NCBI RefSeq assembly: GCF_030159895.1
Contig: NZ_BSNI01000002.1
Location: 1,266,306 to 1,330,305 of the forward strand
Length of the DNA: 64,000 bases
Source of the DNA: Maritalea porphyrae
Lineage (GTDB): Bacteria; Pseudomonadota; Alphaproteobacteria; Rhizobiales; Devosiaceae
Direction of reading: 5' to 3'
The number at the start of each line of letters is the position of its first letter. Positions within the stretch are counted from its first letter, which is position 1. A model generated the notes under the pieces. That model did not search any database. It was given only the letters and a program-made list of their open reading frames with translations, and was not told where the DNA came from. Positions 1-8,053 of this stretch are shown piece after piece. Made by a program: the position numbers and the translations under genes.

Positions 1-408
1 ATCTCCGTCATTGGCCAAGTCGCCATCGCCGTTTTCATCGTAAAGCGGTGTGTCATCAAAGTCAGGGTGGCTGGTGGCAGCCAATGCAAGAATGCCCGTT
101 TTCGCTTCAAAGCCAACTGTGGAAGGGTCAAGCGATGTTGGCCAGACATAGGCATAAACCGGGGCGCCGGCCAATTCACCATGCGCGGACGGCTTCTCCG
201 CGCCCGATTTGCCCGCTGTCGTCATGTGAAAAGTCACCACATTGCCCTTGCGGTGGGCGTGTGCGGCCAAAATGTCAAATGATGCATGCACGGCCTCATT
301 TGCCCCTGACTTGATGGCGTTGTCCATTTTGTGCGCGTGAACGCCGTCAGCAAAACTGGGAAGGGTGAGTGTTGCTGTCAAAGCGGAAGCGATAGCTAAT
401 TTATTCAT
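1..408 (-). CDS. Secreted protein of unknown function, C-terminus outside window
   Basis: The first 136 codons of a gene whose 3' end lies beyond the window edge. It begins MNKLAIASALTATLTLPSFA, a clear Sec signal peptide, so the product is probably periplasmic. A D-E-N-G-D-G-D stretch near the window edge resembles a calcium-binding loop of the EF-hand or dockerin type, but only one loop is visible. The start is the ATG at 408, preceded by a purine-rich GGAGAT. It is divergent from the MarR gene and shares its palindromic promoter region, so it is a likely target of that regulator. I do not recognise the family; no enzymatic motif is visible in the part present. Confidence 0.75.
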   Translation of the reverse strand, partial: MNKLAIASALTATLTLPSFADGVHAHKMDNAIKSGANEAVHASFDILAAHAHRKGNVVTFHMTTAGKSGAEKPSAHGELAGAPVYAYVWPTSLDPSTVGFEAKTGILALAATSHPDFDDTPLYDENGDGDLANDGD

Positions 409-440
409 TTCAATCTCCGTTGGTTGATGGGAGCGACATA

Positions 441-487
441 TAATAGCGAATCGAAACTATTGCAATAGTGGTTTTGACTCGCTATTA
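441..487. promoter_or_regulatory. Nested palindromic operator between marR-like gene and divergent secreted gene
   Basis: A perfect 14-bp palindrome, ACTATTGCAATAGT (456-469), sits at the centre of a wider inverted repeat. The wider arms are 441-457 (TAATAGCGAATCGAAAC) and 471-487 (GTTTTGACTCGCTATTA), matching at 14 of 17 positions. MarR dimers bind palindromes of this size and AT-rich character, so this is the likely autoregulatory site acting on both divergent genes. Confidence 0.65.
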
Positions 488-494
488 CTTTCGC

Positions 495-1043
495 ATGTCA
501 GAATCAAAACAACGAATCAGCGATCTGTTGGATCGAATCAGTCGCCTAAACCAGTCTCAGTCTTGGGATGATGGGTTGAATCCTGCGCAGTTGGCGGCAT
601 TGCGCTATTTGGTCGCTGCAAACCAATTTTCGCGAGCGCCATCGCATGTCGCAGACTATCTGGGGGCAACGCGCGGAACGGTTTCGCAATCTTTAAAAAC
701 GTTGGACGGTAAGGGGCTTATCACTCAAATCCGATCTTCATCAGATAAGCGTCGTGCCCGATATGATGTAACGCCTCAAGGACACGCTCTATTGGGTTCA
801 CCAACCCAAACTGATAGTGCAATTGAGCAATTAGACGAAAATGAAAGAGCGCATCTTGCAAAATTGTTAAGTAATGTGTTGCATATGACATTGCGCGCTC
901 GGGGCGGCAAAAGTTTTGGTATTTGTAAGAACTGCAAGCATCATGGAATGAAAGCAAAACGGCCATACTGTCGATTGCTTGATGTTGAACTGGCAGATCA
1001 CGAAATTGATCAGATCTGTCATGAACATGAGACTGCGGCTTAA
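495..1043 (+). CDS. MarR-family transcriptional regulator with Cys-rich C-terminal tail
   Basis: A winged-helix regulator of 182 residues. The recognition helix region reads SHVADYLGATRGTVSQSLKTL and is followed by a wing with SSSDKRRARYDVT, typical of MarR. After the MarR fold there is a tail with C-x2-C-x2-H-H and two further cysteines (GICKNCKHH ... YC ... IC), which could bind a metal or react with oxidants; MarR proteins with such tails exist in Alphaproteobacteria. I chose the ATG at 495. A GTG at 468 is in frame but lies inside the palindromic operator and has no ribosome site. The gene is followed closely by a MOSC-domain gene that may be cotranscribed. The target is probably itself and the divergent secreted protein (inference). 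Confidence 0.85.
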   Translation: MSESKQRISDLLDRISRLNQSQSWDDGLNPAQLAALRYLVAANQFSRAPSHVADYLGATRGTVSQSLKTLDGKGLITQIRSSSDKRRARYDVTPQGHALLGSPTQTDSAIEQLDENERAHLAKLLSNVLHMTLRARGGKSFGICKNCKHHGMKAKRPYCRLLDVELADHEIDQICHEHETAA

Positions 1044-1060
1044 GTTTTTTGAGAGATTTT

Positions 1061-1747
1061 ATGAAGTTCACAACACCAGTTTTGGGCCTGTTCGTTGGTA
1101 AAGCAAAAGAACGTTGGCCCGGGAAACCGCCAAGCGCCATTGCAAAGTTCGCCGCAAATGGCCGACAGCAGCTCATCGAAACTGGTTTTGTAACCGATGC
1201 ACAAGCCGATTTGCGCGTTCATGGCGGCGCAGATAAGGCGGTCCACCATTATCCCGCTGACCATTACTCAGCTTGGCAAGCCAAAAAATTCGACACCTCA
1301 TTTGCGTTTAGGCCCGGCGGTTTTGGCGAGAATATTTCAACAGCCGGTATTGTTGAAAGTGATGTTTGCCTTGGCGATATTTTTGAGCTTGGCACGGCGC
1401 GTGTCCAAATCTCACAAGGTCGACAACCCTGCTGGAAATTGAACATGCATTCGCGGGTGAAACATATGGCTGTGGAACTGCAAAATAGCGGCAAAACAGG
1501 CTGGTACTATCGTGTTTTGCAGCAGGGTGAAGTCCAGCTTGGGGATCAGCTGAAACTGATAGAGCGGCCGATTGAGCAATGGCCGCTGAACAGGCTGATT
1601 AGCGCACGTTTCGACAAAAACCTGCCGCGATTGATCGCCAAAGAGCTTTGCGAGTATCCCGAACTAGCCAAAAATTGGCGTCAGCATTTTTATAAACGGG
1701 CAAACACTGATTTTGTAGAAGATCAAACCCCAAGGCTTGTTGGGTAA
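1061..1747 (+). CDS. MOSC domain protein, YiiM-like
   Basis: A MOSC (molybdenum cofactor sulfurase C-terminal) protein of 228 residues. It has the family's conserved elements: VHGGADKAVHHY near residue 55, GGFGENI near 90, and the conserved cysteine in SQGRQPCWKLN near 125. E. coli YiiM, the best-known relative, uses Moco to detoxify N-hydroxylated bases such as 6-hydroxylaminopurine; the same role here is inference. The ATG at 1061 was chosen over an in-frame TTG at 1049 because a GAGA box lies 6-10 bases upstream. It starts 17 bases after the marR-like gene, so cotranscription is likely. Confidence 0.8.
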   Translation: MKFTTPVLGLFVGKAKERWPGKPPSAIAKFAANGRQQLIETGFVTDAQADLRVHGGADKAVHHYPADHYSAWQAKKFDTSFAFRPGGFGENISTAGIVESDVCLGDIFELGTARVQISQGRQPCWKLNMHSRVKHMAVELQNSGKTGWYYRVLQQGEVQLGDQLKLIERPIEQWPLNRLISARFDKNLPRLIAKELCEYPELAKNWRQHFYKRANTDFVEDQTPRLVG

Positions 1748-2060
1748 TACGCATATAAAGCAAATAAATTGCCCAATATGGCGCTTTTGCCTATGCATAA
1801 GTGGCTGAAATATTTGTTGAAAATGTAAAAGCGCATGTTGCGCAAATTTTTCTTGGCAAAGCGAAAAAGATATGCAAGCCTAAAGGGGAACCACCTTTTG
1901 CGTGGCATTTGGGTCGAGTTTCCAAAACGTTTTGGAAGATGCGATCTGAAGGGGAGTTAAGTGAACTAGTGTTTGCTTTCTCACCTCAAGTGCAAACGCA
2001 AACGGAATGGTCGCGCAATTGTTCTAAAGAGTTATGCTCGACATGCGACGGGAGGAATGC
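1748..2060. other. Upstream region of the aglEFG operon
   Basis: A gap of 313 bases. Apart from the LacI-type operator at 1920-1937 and the GGGAGGA ribosome site at 2050-2056, I see no gene. A 91-codon open frame crosses this region and the operator, but it has no ribosome site and no recognisable protein character. Confidence 0.6.
1920..1937. promoter_or_regulatory. LacI-type (AglR) operator upstream of aglE
   Basis: Perfect 18-bp palindrome TTCCAAAACGTTTTGGAA with the AAACGTTT core typical of LacI/GalR operators. The 14-bp core CCAAAACGTTTTGG recurs exactly once more in the window, in front of aglA and aglR (9464-9477). This links both transcription units to the LacI-type repressor encoded at 8256-9344. 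Confidence 0.85.
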
Positions 2061-3362
2061 ATGCATAAAAATCTAATCACTGGTGTTTCGGCAGCGGTTC
2101 TATTGATGGCAAGTGGCGCGGTAGCGTTTGCTGATGGCCACATGGACCTCAAAGGCGAAACCATCACCGTATTTGGCCCATGGCTTGGTGTCGACAAAGA
2201 GCACATCGAAGCGGTGCTCGCACCATTTGAAGAAGCAACCGGCGCGAATGTAGAATATGCCGGTTCTGACAGCTTTGAGCAGCAAATCGTTATCGATGCT
2301 CAAGCTGGTTCAGCGCCAAACGTTTCGATTTTCCCACAGCCTGGTTTGGCTGCTGACCTTGCGTCTAAAGGGCACCTTGTGCCACTTAGCGAAGGCACCG
2401 CTGACTGGGTTAAAGAAAACTATGCCGCTGGCCAATCTTGGGTCGATTTGGGCACATACGCCGACAAAGACGGTAACCCACAACATTATGGCTTCTTCTA
2501 CAAAGTTGATGTGAAATCACTCGTTTGGTACTCACCAGACAACTTTGAAGACGCCGGCTACACCGTACCAGAAACAATGGAAGACTTGCTCGCGCTTAGC
2601 GATCAAATCGTTGCTGATGGTGGCACACCTTGGTGTATCGGTCTGGGTTCTGGCGGCGCTACTGGCTGGCCAGCAACTGACTGGGTCGAAGACATGATGC
2701 TGCGCACGCAGCCACCTGAAGTCTATGACCAATGGGTGAAAAACGAAATTCCATTCAACGATCCACGCGTTGTTGCTGCAATCGAGCAGTTCGGTAAGTT
2801 CGCTCGGAACGACGAGTGGGTTGATGGTGGAACAGCTGCGGTCTCCGCAACTGATTTCCGCGATAGCCCGAAAGGTCTATTTTCTGTGCCGCCTAAGTGC
2901 TACATGCACCGTCAGGCTTCCTTTATTCCATCCTTCTTCCCTGAGGGTACTGAATTGGGCACAGACGCGGACTTCTTCTACTTCCCAGCCTATAAAAACC
3001 TAAATCTTGGTTCGCCTGTTCTTGGTGCCGGTACATTGTTTGCCATCACCAACGAATCTAAAGGCGCTCACGCGTTGATCGACTATCTAAAGTCGGCTGA
3101 AGCGCACGAGATTTGGATGGCACGTGCTGGTTTCCTTACACCGCACAAAGGTGTTGATTTGGACAAATACGCAAATGACACACTTCGTGGTCAGGGCCGT
3201 ATTCTGCTCAACGCAACAACCTTCCGCTTCGACGGTTCTGACTTGATGCCAGGTGCAGTGGGCGCTGGCTCATTCTGGACCGGCATGGTGGACTATGCAG
3301 GTGGTAAACCAGCAGCTGATGTCGCCAAAGACATCCAAGACAGCTGGGATTCGATCAAGTAA
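2061..3362 (+). CDS. aglE: Alpha-glucoside ABC transporter, periplasmic binding protein AglE
   Basis: Family 1 (sugar) solute-binding protein, 433 residues, with a signal peptide ending near AVAFADG. The mature part (TITVFGPWLG..., FEEATGANVEYAGSDSFEQQI..., GLFSVPPKCYMHRQASF) matches the AglE type that binds sucrose, maltose and trehalose in rhizobia. The start is the ATG at 2061, five bases after GGGAGGA. It is the first gene of aglE-aglF-aglG. A long hairpin follows the stop codon, a common arrangement for keeping the abundant binding protein transcript. Control by the palindrome at 1920 is expected. Substrate choice is inferred from the neighbouring aglA glucosidase. Confidence 0.9.
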   Translation: MHKNLITGVSAAVLLMASGAVAFADGHMDLKGETITVFGPWLGVDKEHIEAVLAPFEEATGANVEYAGSDSFEQQIVIDAQAGSAPNVSIFPQPGLAADLASKGHLVPLSEGTADWVKENYAAGQSWVDLGTYADKDGNPQHYGFFYKVDVKSLVWYSPDNFEDAGYTVPETMEDLLALSDQIVADGGTPWCIGLGSGGATGWPATDWVEDMMLRTQPPEVYDQWVKNEIPFNDPRVVAAIEQFGKFARNDEWVDGGTAAVSATDFRDSPKGLFSVPPKCYMHRQASFIPSFFPEGTELGTDADFFYFPAYKNLNLGSPVLGAGTLFAITNESKGAHALIDYLKSAEAHEIWMARAGFLTPHKGVDLDKYANDTLRGQGRILLNATTFRFDGSDLMPGAVGAGSFWTGMVDYAGGKPAADVAKDIQDSWDSIK

Positions 3363-3387
3363 GCTTGATTGAATAGCTAAGTAAAAT

Positions 3388-3421
3388 GCGCGGTGGGTGC
3401 CAAGAGTGGCTCCCATCGCGC
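3388..3421 (+). other. Intercistronic hairpin after aglE
   Basis: GCGCGGTGGGTGCCA, loop AGAG, then TGGCTCCCATCGCGC: a 15-position stem with one G-U pair and one T-T mismatch, between aglE and aglF. No T tract follows, so it is more likely to stabilise the aglE end of the mRNA than to terminate transcription. Confidence 0.6.
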
Positions 3422-3485
3422 TAACACCAAAAATCGGTGTCGATGTCGGGTCAAAATGCACCCGCATTCCTTGGGGGGAAATAAG

Positions 3486-4484
3486 ATGTTAGACCAAGTG
3501 CTCAACGCACTTTTGACCGTCGTCATAGGTGTAGGTGTATGCGTTTTATATTTTTGGGGCGCCAACTGGGTTCTTGACCGTTTGCTTGGCAGCGATGAGC
3601 AGACCTCTGCAAATGACGGACTGCGCACAAAAATTCGACCTTGGATTTTTCTGTTTCCAGCGCTTTTCTTTCTCTCACTTTATTTGATTTATCCCGTTTT
3701 CGCGACAATGTGGCTAAGCCTAAATGGCGCGAGCGGAGAGAACTTTGTGGGCCTTGCCAACTTCATCTGGGCGATACAAGACGGCAATTTCTTGCAGTCC
3801 GTGTACAACAATCTCCTTTGGCTGATTATCGTGCCAATCGGCGCCACTGTATTTGGGCTGATCGTTGCCGTCATGGCCGATCGCTTGTGGTGGGGTAATA
3901 TCGCCAAATCGTTGATCTTTATGCCTATGGCGATCTCATTTGTTGGCGCGTCAGTCATTTGGAAATTCGTTTACGACTATCGCTCTGGTGAAAGCGAGCA
4001 GATCGGTATCCTAAACGCCATCGTCAACGGTCTGGGCATGGAGCCGCAGGTTTGGCTGCAAATCCCTTTCTGGAACAATGTATTTCTGATGGTCATCCTG
4101 ATCTGGATTCAAACCGGGTTTGCAATGGTCATCCTCTCAGCAGCGCTGCGTGGTATTCCTGAAGAAACATTGGAAGCTGCCCGCATTGATGGCGCGAACG
4201 ATTTGCAGATCTTTTTCTCCATCATGATCCCGCAAATCTTCGGCACCATCATCGTTGTATGGACAACAATCACAATTGTTGTGCTCAAGGTCTTCGACAT
4301 TGTGCTGGCAATGACCAACGGCCAATGGGACACCCAAGTGCTCGCCAATTTGATGTTTGACTGGCTCACACGGGGCGTAGACTTCGGTCGCTCCTCCACC
4401 ATTGCCTTGGTGATTATGATCGCGGTGCTGCCAATTATGATTTGGAATATCCGTGAAGTGAACAAAGAAGAGGGAACACGATAA
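3486..4484 (+). CDS. aglF: Alpha-glucoside ABC transporter permease AglF
   Basis: Inner-membrane permease of the MalF type, 332 residues with several membrane segments (for example IFLFPALFFLSLYLIYPVFA). The cytoplasmic EAA loop reads EETLEAARIDGANDLQIFFSIMIPQ, the site of contact with the ATPase. The ATG at 3486 was chosen because GGGGGGAA lies just upstream; earlier in-frame codons have no such site. The stop codon overlaps the aglG start by one base (TAATG), showing translational coupling. It would form the channel with AglG and be energised by AglK, which is encoded 7 kb downstream. Confidence 0.88.
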   Translation: MLDQVLNALLTVVIGVGVCVLYFWGANWVLDRLLGSDEQTSANDGLRTKIRPWIFLFPALFFLSLYLIYPVFATMWLSLNGASGENFVGLANFIWAIQDGNFLQSVYNNLLWLIIVPIGATVFGLIVAVMADRLWWGNIAKSLIFMPMAISFVGASVIWKFVYDYRSGESEQIGILNAIVNGLGMEPQVWLQIPFWNNVFLMVILIWIQTGFAMVILSAALRGIPEETLEAARIDGANDLQIFFSIMIPQIFGTIIVVWTTITIVVLKVFDIVLAMTNGQWDTQVLANLMFDWLTRGVDFGRSSTIALVIMIAVLPIMIWNIREVNKEEGTR

Positions 4485-5671
4485 TGGCCAACGTCGCTGT
4501 CGCGGATATACCCGCTAAAAACCCCTCATTTTCTCTAAACATAGATTGGTCAAAGCTCGCCACGCACATTGTTTTACTTTTGCTGGTCATCGTTTGGACA
4601 CTGCCCACTGTTGGGTTGCTAGTTTCCTCTGTCCGGGACAAAGACCAGCTTACCGTCTCCGGTTGGTGGTCTGCCCTCACAACCACCGAGCGCACCGGAG
4701 GCGGTCGTACTTCAGGCGCTGAGGCGCAGAAATTCGTCGATGGTCAGTTCGTAATCGAAGGCAATTTGCTTTCTGAGGACGAAAAAGGGCGCACGATTTC
4801 GGCCTTTGGTTTGACAAATAAAACCTTCGGCGAAAACCCAGTCGGCACCAGTGTGGTGCCAAAAGCGGGCGGTGAATTGTCCGTATTTGCCAATGGCGAC
4901 TATCGCTGGGTTTCAGACCAGGAATTTGATTTTAGCCGAGGTCAGCGGGTGCTGTATGTGGCGCAAATTCCGCCGCGCTTCACGTTGGAAAACTATGTGG
5001 AGGTATTGACCTCAGAAGGGATTGATCGTTCGTTCATCAACTCCTTTACGGTGACCATTCCTGCAACCATTATCCCAATACTTATTGCCGCCTTTGCCGC
5101 TTATGCGCTGGCTTGGATGCAATTCCCCGGGCGCGGCTATCTTGTTGCGATTGTTGTTGGATTGCTGGTTGTGCCGTTGCAAATGTCGCTCATTCCAATT
5201 TTGCAGCTTTACAACAATGTTGCGCCTATGTTGGGCGTTGAAGCAAAGTCATATTTGGGCATTTGGCTTGCGCACACCGGATTTGGATTGCCGCTAGCGA
5301 TCTATCTGTTGCGCAACTATATGGCTGGCTTGCCCAAGGAAATCATGGAGTCTGCGCGCATGGATGGCGCCTCACACTTTAAGATTTTCACCACAATGGT
5401 GCTGCCGCTATCTTTCCCAGCGCTCGCCAGTTTTGCTATTTTCCAATTCCTATGGACTTGGAATGACTTGTTGGTCGCAACCGTATTCTTAGGCGTCGGT
5501 GATAATGAGTTGGTGCTAACGGGCCGTTTGCGTGAACTAATTGGCTCACGCGGCGACAACTGGGAAATTCTAACATCCGGTGCGTTTATATCGATCATCG
5601 TACCGCTGGCTGTGTTCTTCTCGCTGCAGCGCTACTTCGTACGCGGCCTACTGGCAGGGTCAGTGAAATAG
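4484..5671 (+). CDS. aglG: Alpha-glucoside ABC transporter permease AglG
   Basis: MalG-type permease, 395 residues. A long segment between the first membrane helix (about residue 45) and the second (about 185) is predicted to be extracytoplasmic; this enlarged loop is a feature of AglG compared with ordinary MalG. The EAA loop reads PKEIMESARMDGASHFKIFTTMVLP. It starts inside the aglF stop codon. The operon ends here: a strong GC-rich hairpin follows within 30 bases. In rhizobial agl loci aglA and aglK usually follow directly; here about 3.9 kb of other genes come between. Confidence 0.88.
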   Translation: MANVAVADIPAKNPSFSLNIDWSKLATHIVLLLLVIVWTLPTVGLLVSSVRDKDQLTVSGWWSALTTTERTGGGRTSGAEAQKFVDGQFVIEGNLLSEDEKGRTISAFGLTNKTFGENPVGTSVVPKAGGELSVFANGDYRWVSDQEFDFSRGQRVLYVAQIPPRFTLENYVEVLTSEGIDRSFINSFTVTIPATIIPILIAAFAAYALAWMQFPGRGYLVAIVVGLLVVPLQMSLIPILQLYNNVAPMLGVEAKSYLGIWLAHTGFGLPLAIYLLRNYMAGLPKEIMESARMDGASHFKIFTTMVLPLSFPALASFAIFQFLWTWNDLLVATVFLGVGDNELVLTGRLRELIGSRGDNWEILTSGAFISIIVPLAVFFSLQRYFVRGLLAGSVK

Positions 5672-5696
5672 CATCAGCTTTGAGCCCAAAACGAAA

Positions 5697-5728
5697 AAGG
5701 CCCGGGAGTTTCCCGGGCCTTCTTGTTT
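5697..5728 (+). terminator. Intrinsic terminator of aglEFG
   Basis: Stem AAGGCCCGGGA, loop GTT, TCCCGGGCCTT, followed by CTTGTTT. The arms pair perfectly over 11 bp. It lies between the converging aglG and SH3-protein genes and may serve both strands. Confidence 0.85.
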
Positions 5729-5749
5729 GCAACGTAGGAAGCGCTCACA

Positions 5750-6790
5750 TTAGTTTGCCCACGTTGTGTAACCTAGTTTCATGGTCGTTCCGGTGTAACC
5801 GTTCAGGCGGAACTGAGAGATACGACCTTGGTTTGTCTTTACGCAGACATATGATCCAACAGGCAGGGTCCAGATCGAAACTTGTGCTGATGAGTAAGTC
5901 TCTGTTTTACATCCTGCAAATCCACGGTTTGATTTGTTGCCTACAGCTAGTTTCGCACCGTTAATCGGTTTGATGTACTTTTGTACCGCAGTCACTGCAC
6001 GATACCAGATGTCTGCACCGCCGCCGCCAATCGCGCCATTGTCCAAGTTTGCAGTATAAGTTTGCTGCAAGTTGATCGGACCTGTTGAGTGGGTCACTGG
6101 TGCAACAGGCAACACAGGTGGCACCACGATTATGCCGGTGAAGACACGCAATGATGATGCTTTGTTGCGAATTGAGTTCGGCAATACAGGCTTTGAACTG
6201 GTGTAGGTCTTACAGATGCCAGTCATGTTCGCATTGCGGCACAGTTTTGCTTTAGCGCTGCCATGCAGTTTCACCGATGCGATATTGTCGTTGAACGTTG
6301 CATCAAGTGTGTTCAAGGTCGCCGGGCCATGGCAAAATTCTGAGCCGGTATAGTTTGCACCAGTATAGAAACACGCCACATTGCCAGCCGGTGGGGCAGG
6401 GGGTGGAGGCGTTGGAGTCGGTGTTGGTGTGGAAACTTCTGCATCACCACATTTTAGTGTCAGACTTGGACCCGATGGGGTGATGGTAATTGAAAAAGCA
6501 CAGTCTGGATCAGACGAGCCGCCACCGCTTACAGGTGTTAGGTAGTTTGAGCTGACCCAGCCATCTGGACCAGTATGCTCAATATAACACCAGCCATTTG
6601 AAACGCATTCATTGACTTCAACGGTCTCGCCTGGGGTCAAAGTGTCGACAACACCATAAGATGTGCCTGGACCAGAACGAACGTTCAATGCTGTGGTGGA
6701 TTGCGCTGTGGTTGCCCATGCAACGCCGCTTGTTACGATAATGCCTGCAAATGCAATTGCAGTGCTGATAGTTGTTTTAAGAGAATTCAT
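5750..6790 (-). CDS. Secreted SH3b protein with beta/gamma-crystallin-like region
   Basis: 346 residues. A signal peptide (MNSLKTTISTAIAFAGIIVT...AWA) is followed by a bacterial SH3 domain (TALNVRSGPGTSYGVVDTL ... GWVSSNYL, about residues 33-90), a Thr-Pro/Pro-rich linker near 120-138, and a segment (ACFYTGANYTGSEFCHG ... NDNIASVKLHG) that looks like a beta/gamma-crystallin or peptidase-inhibitor-like fold. The C-terminal 110 residues are not recognised. Many cysteines suggest disulfides in the periplasm or outside. SH3b domains often bind peptidoglycan or surface ligands; the role here is unknown. The ATG at 6790 was chosen, with GAGGA upstream. It sits convergent to aglG and divides the agl locus. 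Confidence 0.75.
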   Translation of the reverse strand: MNSLKTTISTAIAFAGIIVTSGVAWATTAQSTTALNVRSGPGTSYGVVDTLTPGETVEVNECVSNGWCYIEHTGPDGWVSSNYLTPVSGGGSSDPDCAFSITITPSGPSLTLKCGDAEVSTPTPTPTPPPPAPPAGNVACFYTGANYTGSEFCHGPATLNTLDATFNDNIASVKLHGSAKAKLCRNANMTGICKTYTSSKPVLPNSIRNKASSLRVFTGIIVVPPVLPVAPVTHSTGPINLQQTYTANLDNGAIGGGGADIWYRAVTAVQKYIKPINGAKLAVGNKSNRGFAGCKTETYSSAQVSIWTLPVGSYVCVKTNQGRISQFRLNGYTGTTMKLGYTTWAN

Positions 6791-7152
6791 ATTCCTCGCT
6801 CCCAATCAATTTGTAGCACCCTGTCTCGGGCTGCCCCTCTGCACAAAAGAAAAGCAAACTTCGCCTGAACGGTTTCTGAACGACAAGTTCAGTATCGTTC
6901 AGCTTAAACAGGGTTTGTGCGAGGTGTTGGGCGTAACCTATGGAAAATATTATTGTTTTTATCGGTTATGCGACATCGCGCACTATGCATTTTTAGCAAT
7001 TAGCGCATCAATCAATGCGCGGCGAACAGCGGAAATATTTGCTTTGCCGATGCCCTTAGCAACAGTTTGGCACGGCATGCACAAGTATGTCGAGTTGCCC
7101 GTTGTCGCATGCATAATTGACAACAATTCGATAATTAGCTAAATATCGACTC
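6791..7152. other. Divergent upstream region of the SH3 protein and the sdpR-like gene
   Basis: 362 bases without a convincing gene. A possible promoter TTGACA (7117-7122) with a 17-base spacer and TAAATA (7140-7145) faces the sdpR-like gene. If correct, transcription would begin almost at its ATG (7153), giving a leaderless or nearly leaderless mRNA. I see nothing else I can support. Confidence 0.5.
7128..7149. promoter_or_regulatory. Autoregulatory palindrome in front of sdpR-like gene
   Basis: A 22-bp near-perfect palindrome with outer arms TCGATA and TATCGA around TAGCTA, 20 of 22 positions symmetric. It overlaps the candidate -10 element and ends three bases before the ATG at 7153. This is a typical position for an ArsR/SdpR autorepressor site. 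Confidence 0.6.
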
Positions 7153-7473
7153 ATGAGCAACGTGTTTAAAGCATTATCGGACCCAACGCGACGCGCTGTA
7201 CTTGAGCATTTGAAGAAGGGCCCAATGACAGCAGGCGAATTATCGGCACAATTCGACGTGTCAAAGCCAACAATGTCAGCCCACTTTGCGGTGTTGCGTG
7301 AAGCCAATTTGGTTGCGTCCGAAAAGCAAGGCAAGCAAGTGATCTATCAACTCAAAATATCAGTGTTGGAAGAAGCCTTACTTGGCTTTGCCCAAACTTT
7401 TGGTTGGGAGTTGAAAACAGTTGATGACGTTGCCCCCATTCCGGTTAAGACAGGAGAACAATCCAATGAATGA
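7153..7473 (+). CDS. ArsR/SmtB-family repressor, SdpR-like
   Basis: Winged-helix regulator of 106 residues, with the family start FKALSDPTRRAVLEHLKKGPMTAGELSAQF and recognition helix SKPTMSAHFAVLREANLV. None of the usual metal-binding cysteine or histidine clusters is present, which fits the autorepressor SdpR/YgaV-like branch rather than metal sensors. The next gene, overlapping by eight bases, encodes an SdpI-like membrane protein. In Bacillus, SdpI sequesters SdpR at the membrane when the SdpC toxin is present; a similar sequestration here is inference only. The palindrome at 7128-7149 is the likely operator. Confidence 0.85.
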   Translation: MSNVFKALSDPTRRAVLEHLKKGPMTAGELSAQFDVSKPTMSAHFAVLREANLVASEKQGKQVIYQLKISVLEEALLGFAQTFGWELKTVDDVAPIPVKTGEQSNE

Positions 7474-8053
7474 CCGCCTTATTTCTAAATTGCCCGCGGC
7501 AACGACAATCTTCATTGCCATTATCTTGCTGGGTTACAATTGGTACCTGACACCTGAGCGTGCATTGGTTTGGGGTCTAGTGATGGCTGGCATGTTTGCT
7601 GCCCTAATTGGTTTGACAATTGTGCGGGCCCGAACGTCGCCTGAAAACGCAACTGCATCCACCATAAACGCTTCGATGTTTGCCGGTGCATTGATCATTG
7701 TTGCTTCGTTGAGCGCTGCGGCGGCGGGGGCAAATGGCATTGTTTCGCCCGGTATTGAAAAGCGAGTCGTTGGTATTATCATGTCCGTTTTGTTGATCGT
7801 CACCGGGAACTATTTGCCCAAGATTGTGCGACCGCTCGATGCGCACAATTGCGACCCTGCAAAAACCAAAGCGGCAGAACGGTTTGCTGGTTGGTGCTTT
7901 GTAGTTGCGGGAATACTGGGCTTGTTCGCTTGGGTGTTGCTCGACACAGACTATGCAAAGCTGACATTTGCCATACTTGGCTTGGGTGCATGTGGCTTGG
8001 TGGTTTTGCGATGGCAAGGCGCTTTCTCCAAACGAAACGGAGTGCAATCATGA
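7466..8053 (+). CDS. SdpI-family-like membrane protein
   Basis: 195 residues with about six membrane helices. The pattern of paired helices, a loop reading GNYLPKIVRPLDAHNCDP and then ERFAGWCFVVAGILGLF resembles SdpI/YhfL-family proteins, which carry a GNY-P-K motif and a trailing GW helix. It overlaps the SdpR-like gene at its start and the next small gene at its stop (ATGA). Likely roles are an immunity or signal-sequestering protein that controls the repressor encoded before it; direct evidence is lacking and no toxin gene is seen nearby. Confidence 0.6.
   Translation: MNDRLISKLPAATTIFIAIILLGYNWYLTPERALVWGLVMAGMFAALIGLTIVRARTSPENATASTINASMFAGALIIVASLSAAAAGANGIVSPGIEKRVVGIIMSVLLIVTGNYLPKIVRPLDAHNCDPAKTKAAERFAGWCFVVAGILGLFAWVLLDTDYAKLTFAILGLGACGLVVLRWQGAFSKRNGVQS

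Noticed and set aside
468-494. GTG start nine codons upstream of the marR-like ATG
   Set aside because: The GTG lies inside a 14-bp palindromic operator and has no ribosome site, and the MarR fold is complete from the ATG at 495.
1801-2076. 91-codon open frame upstream of aglE
   Set aside because: It runs through the AglR operator and the aglE ribosome site, has no ribosome site of its own and resembles no protein.
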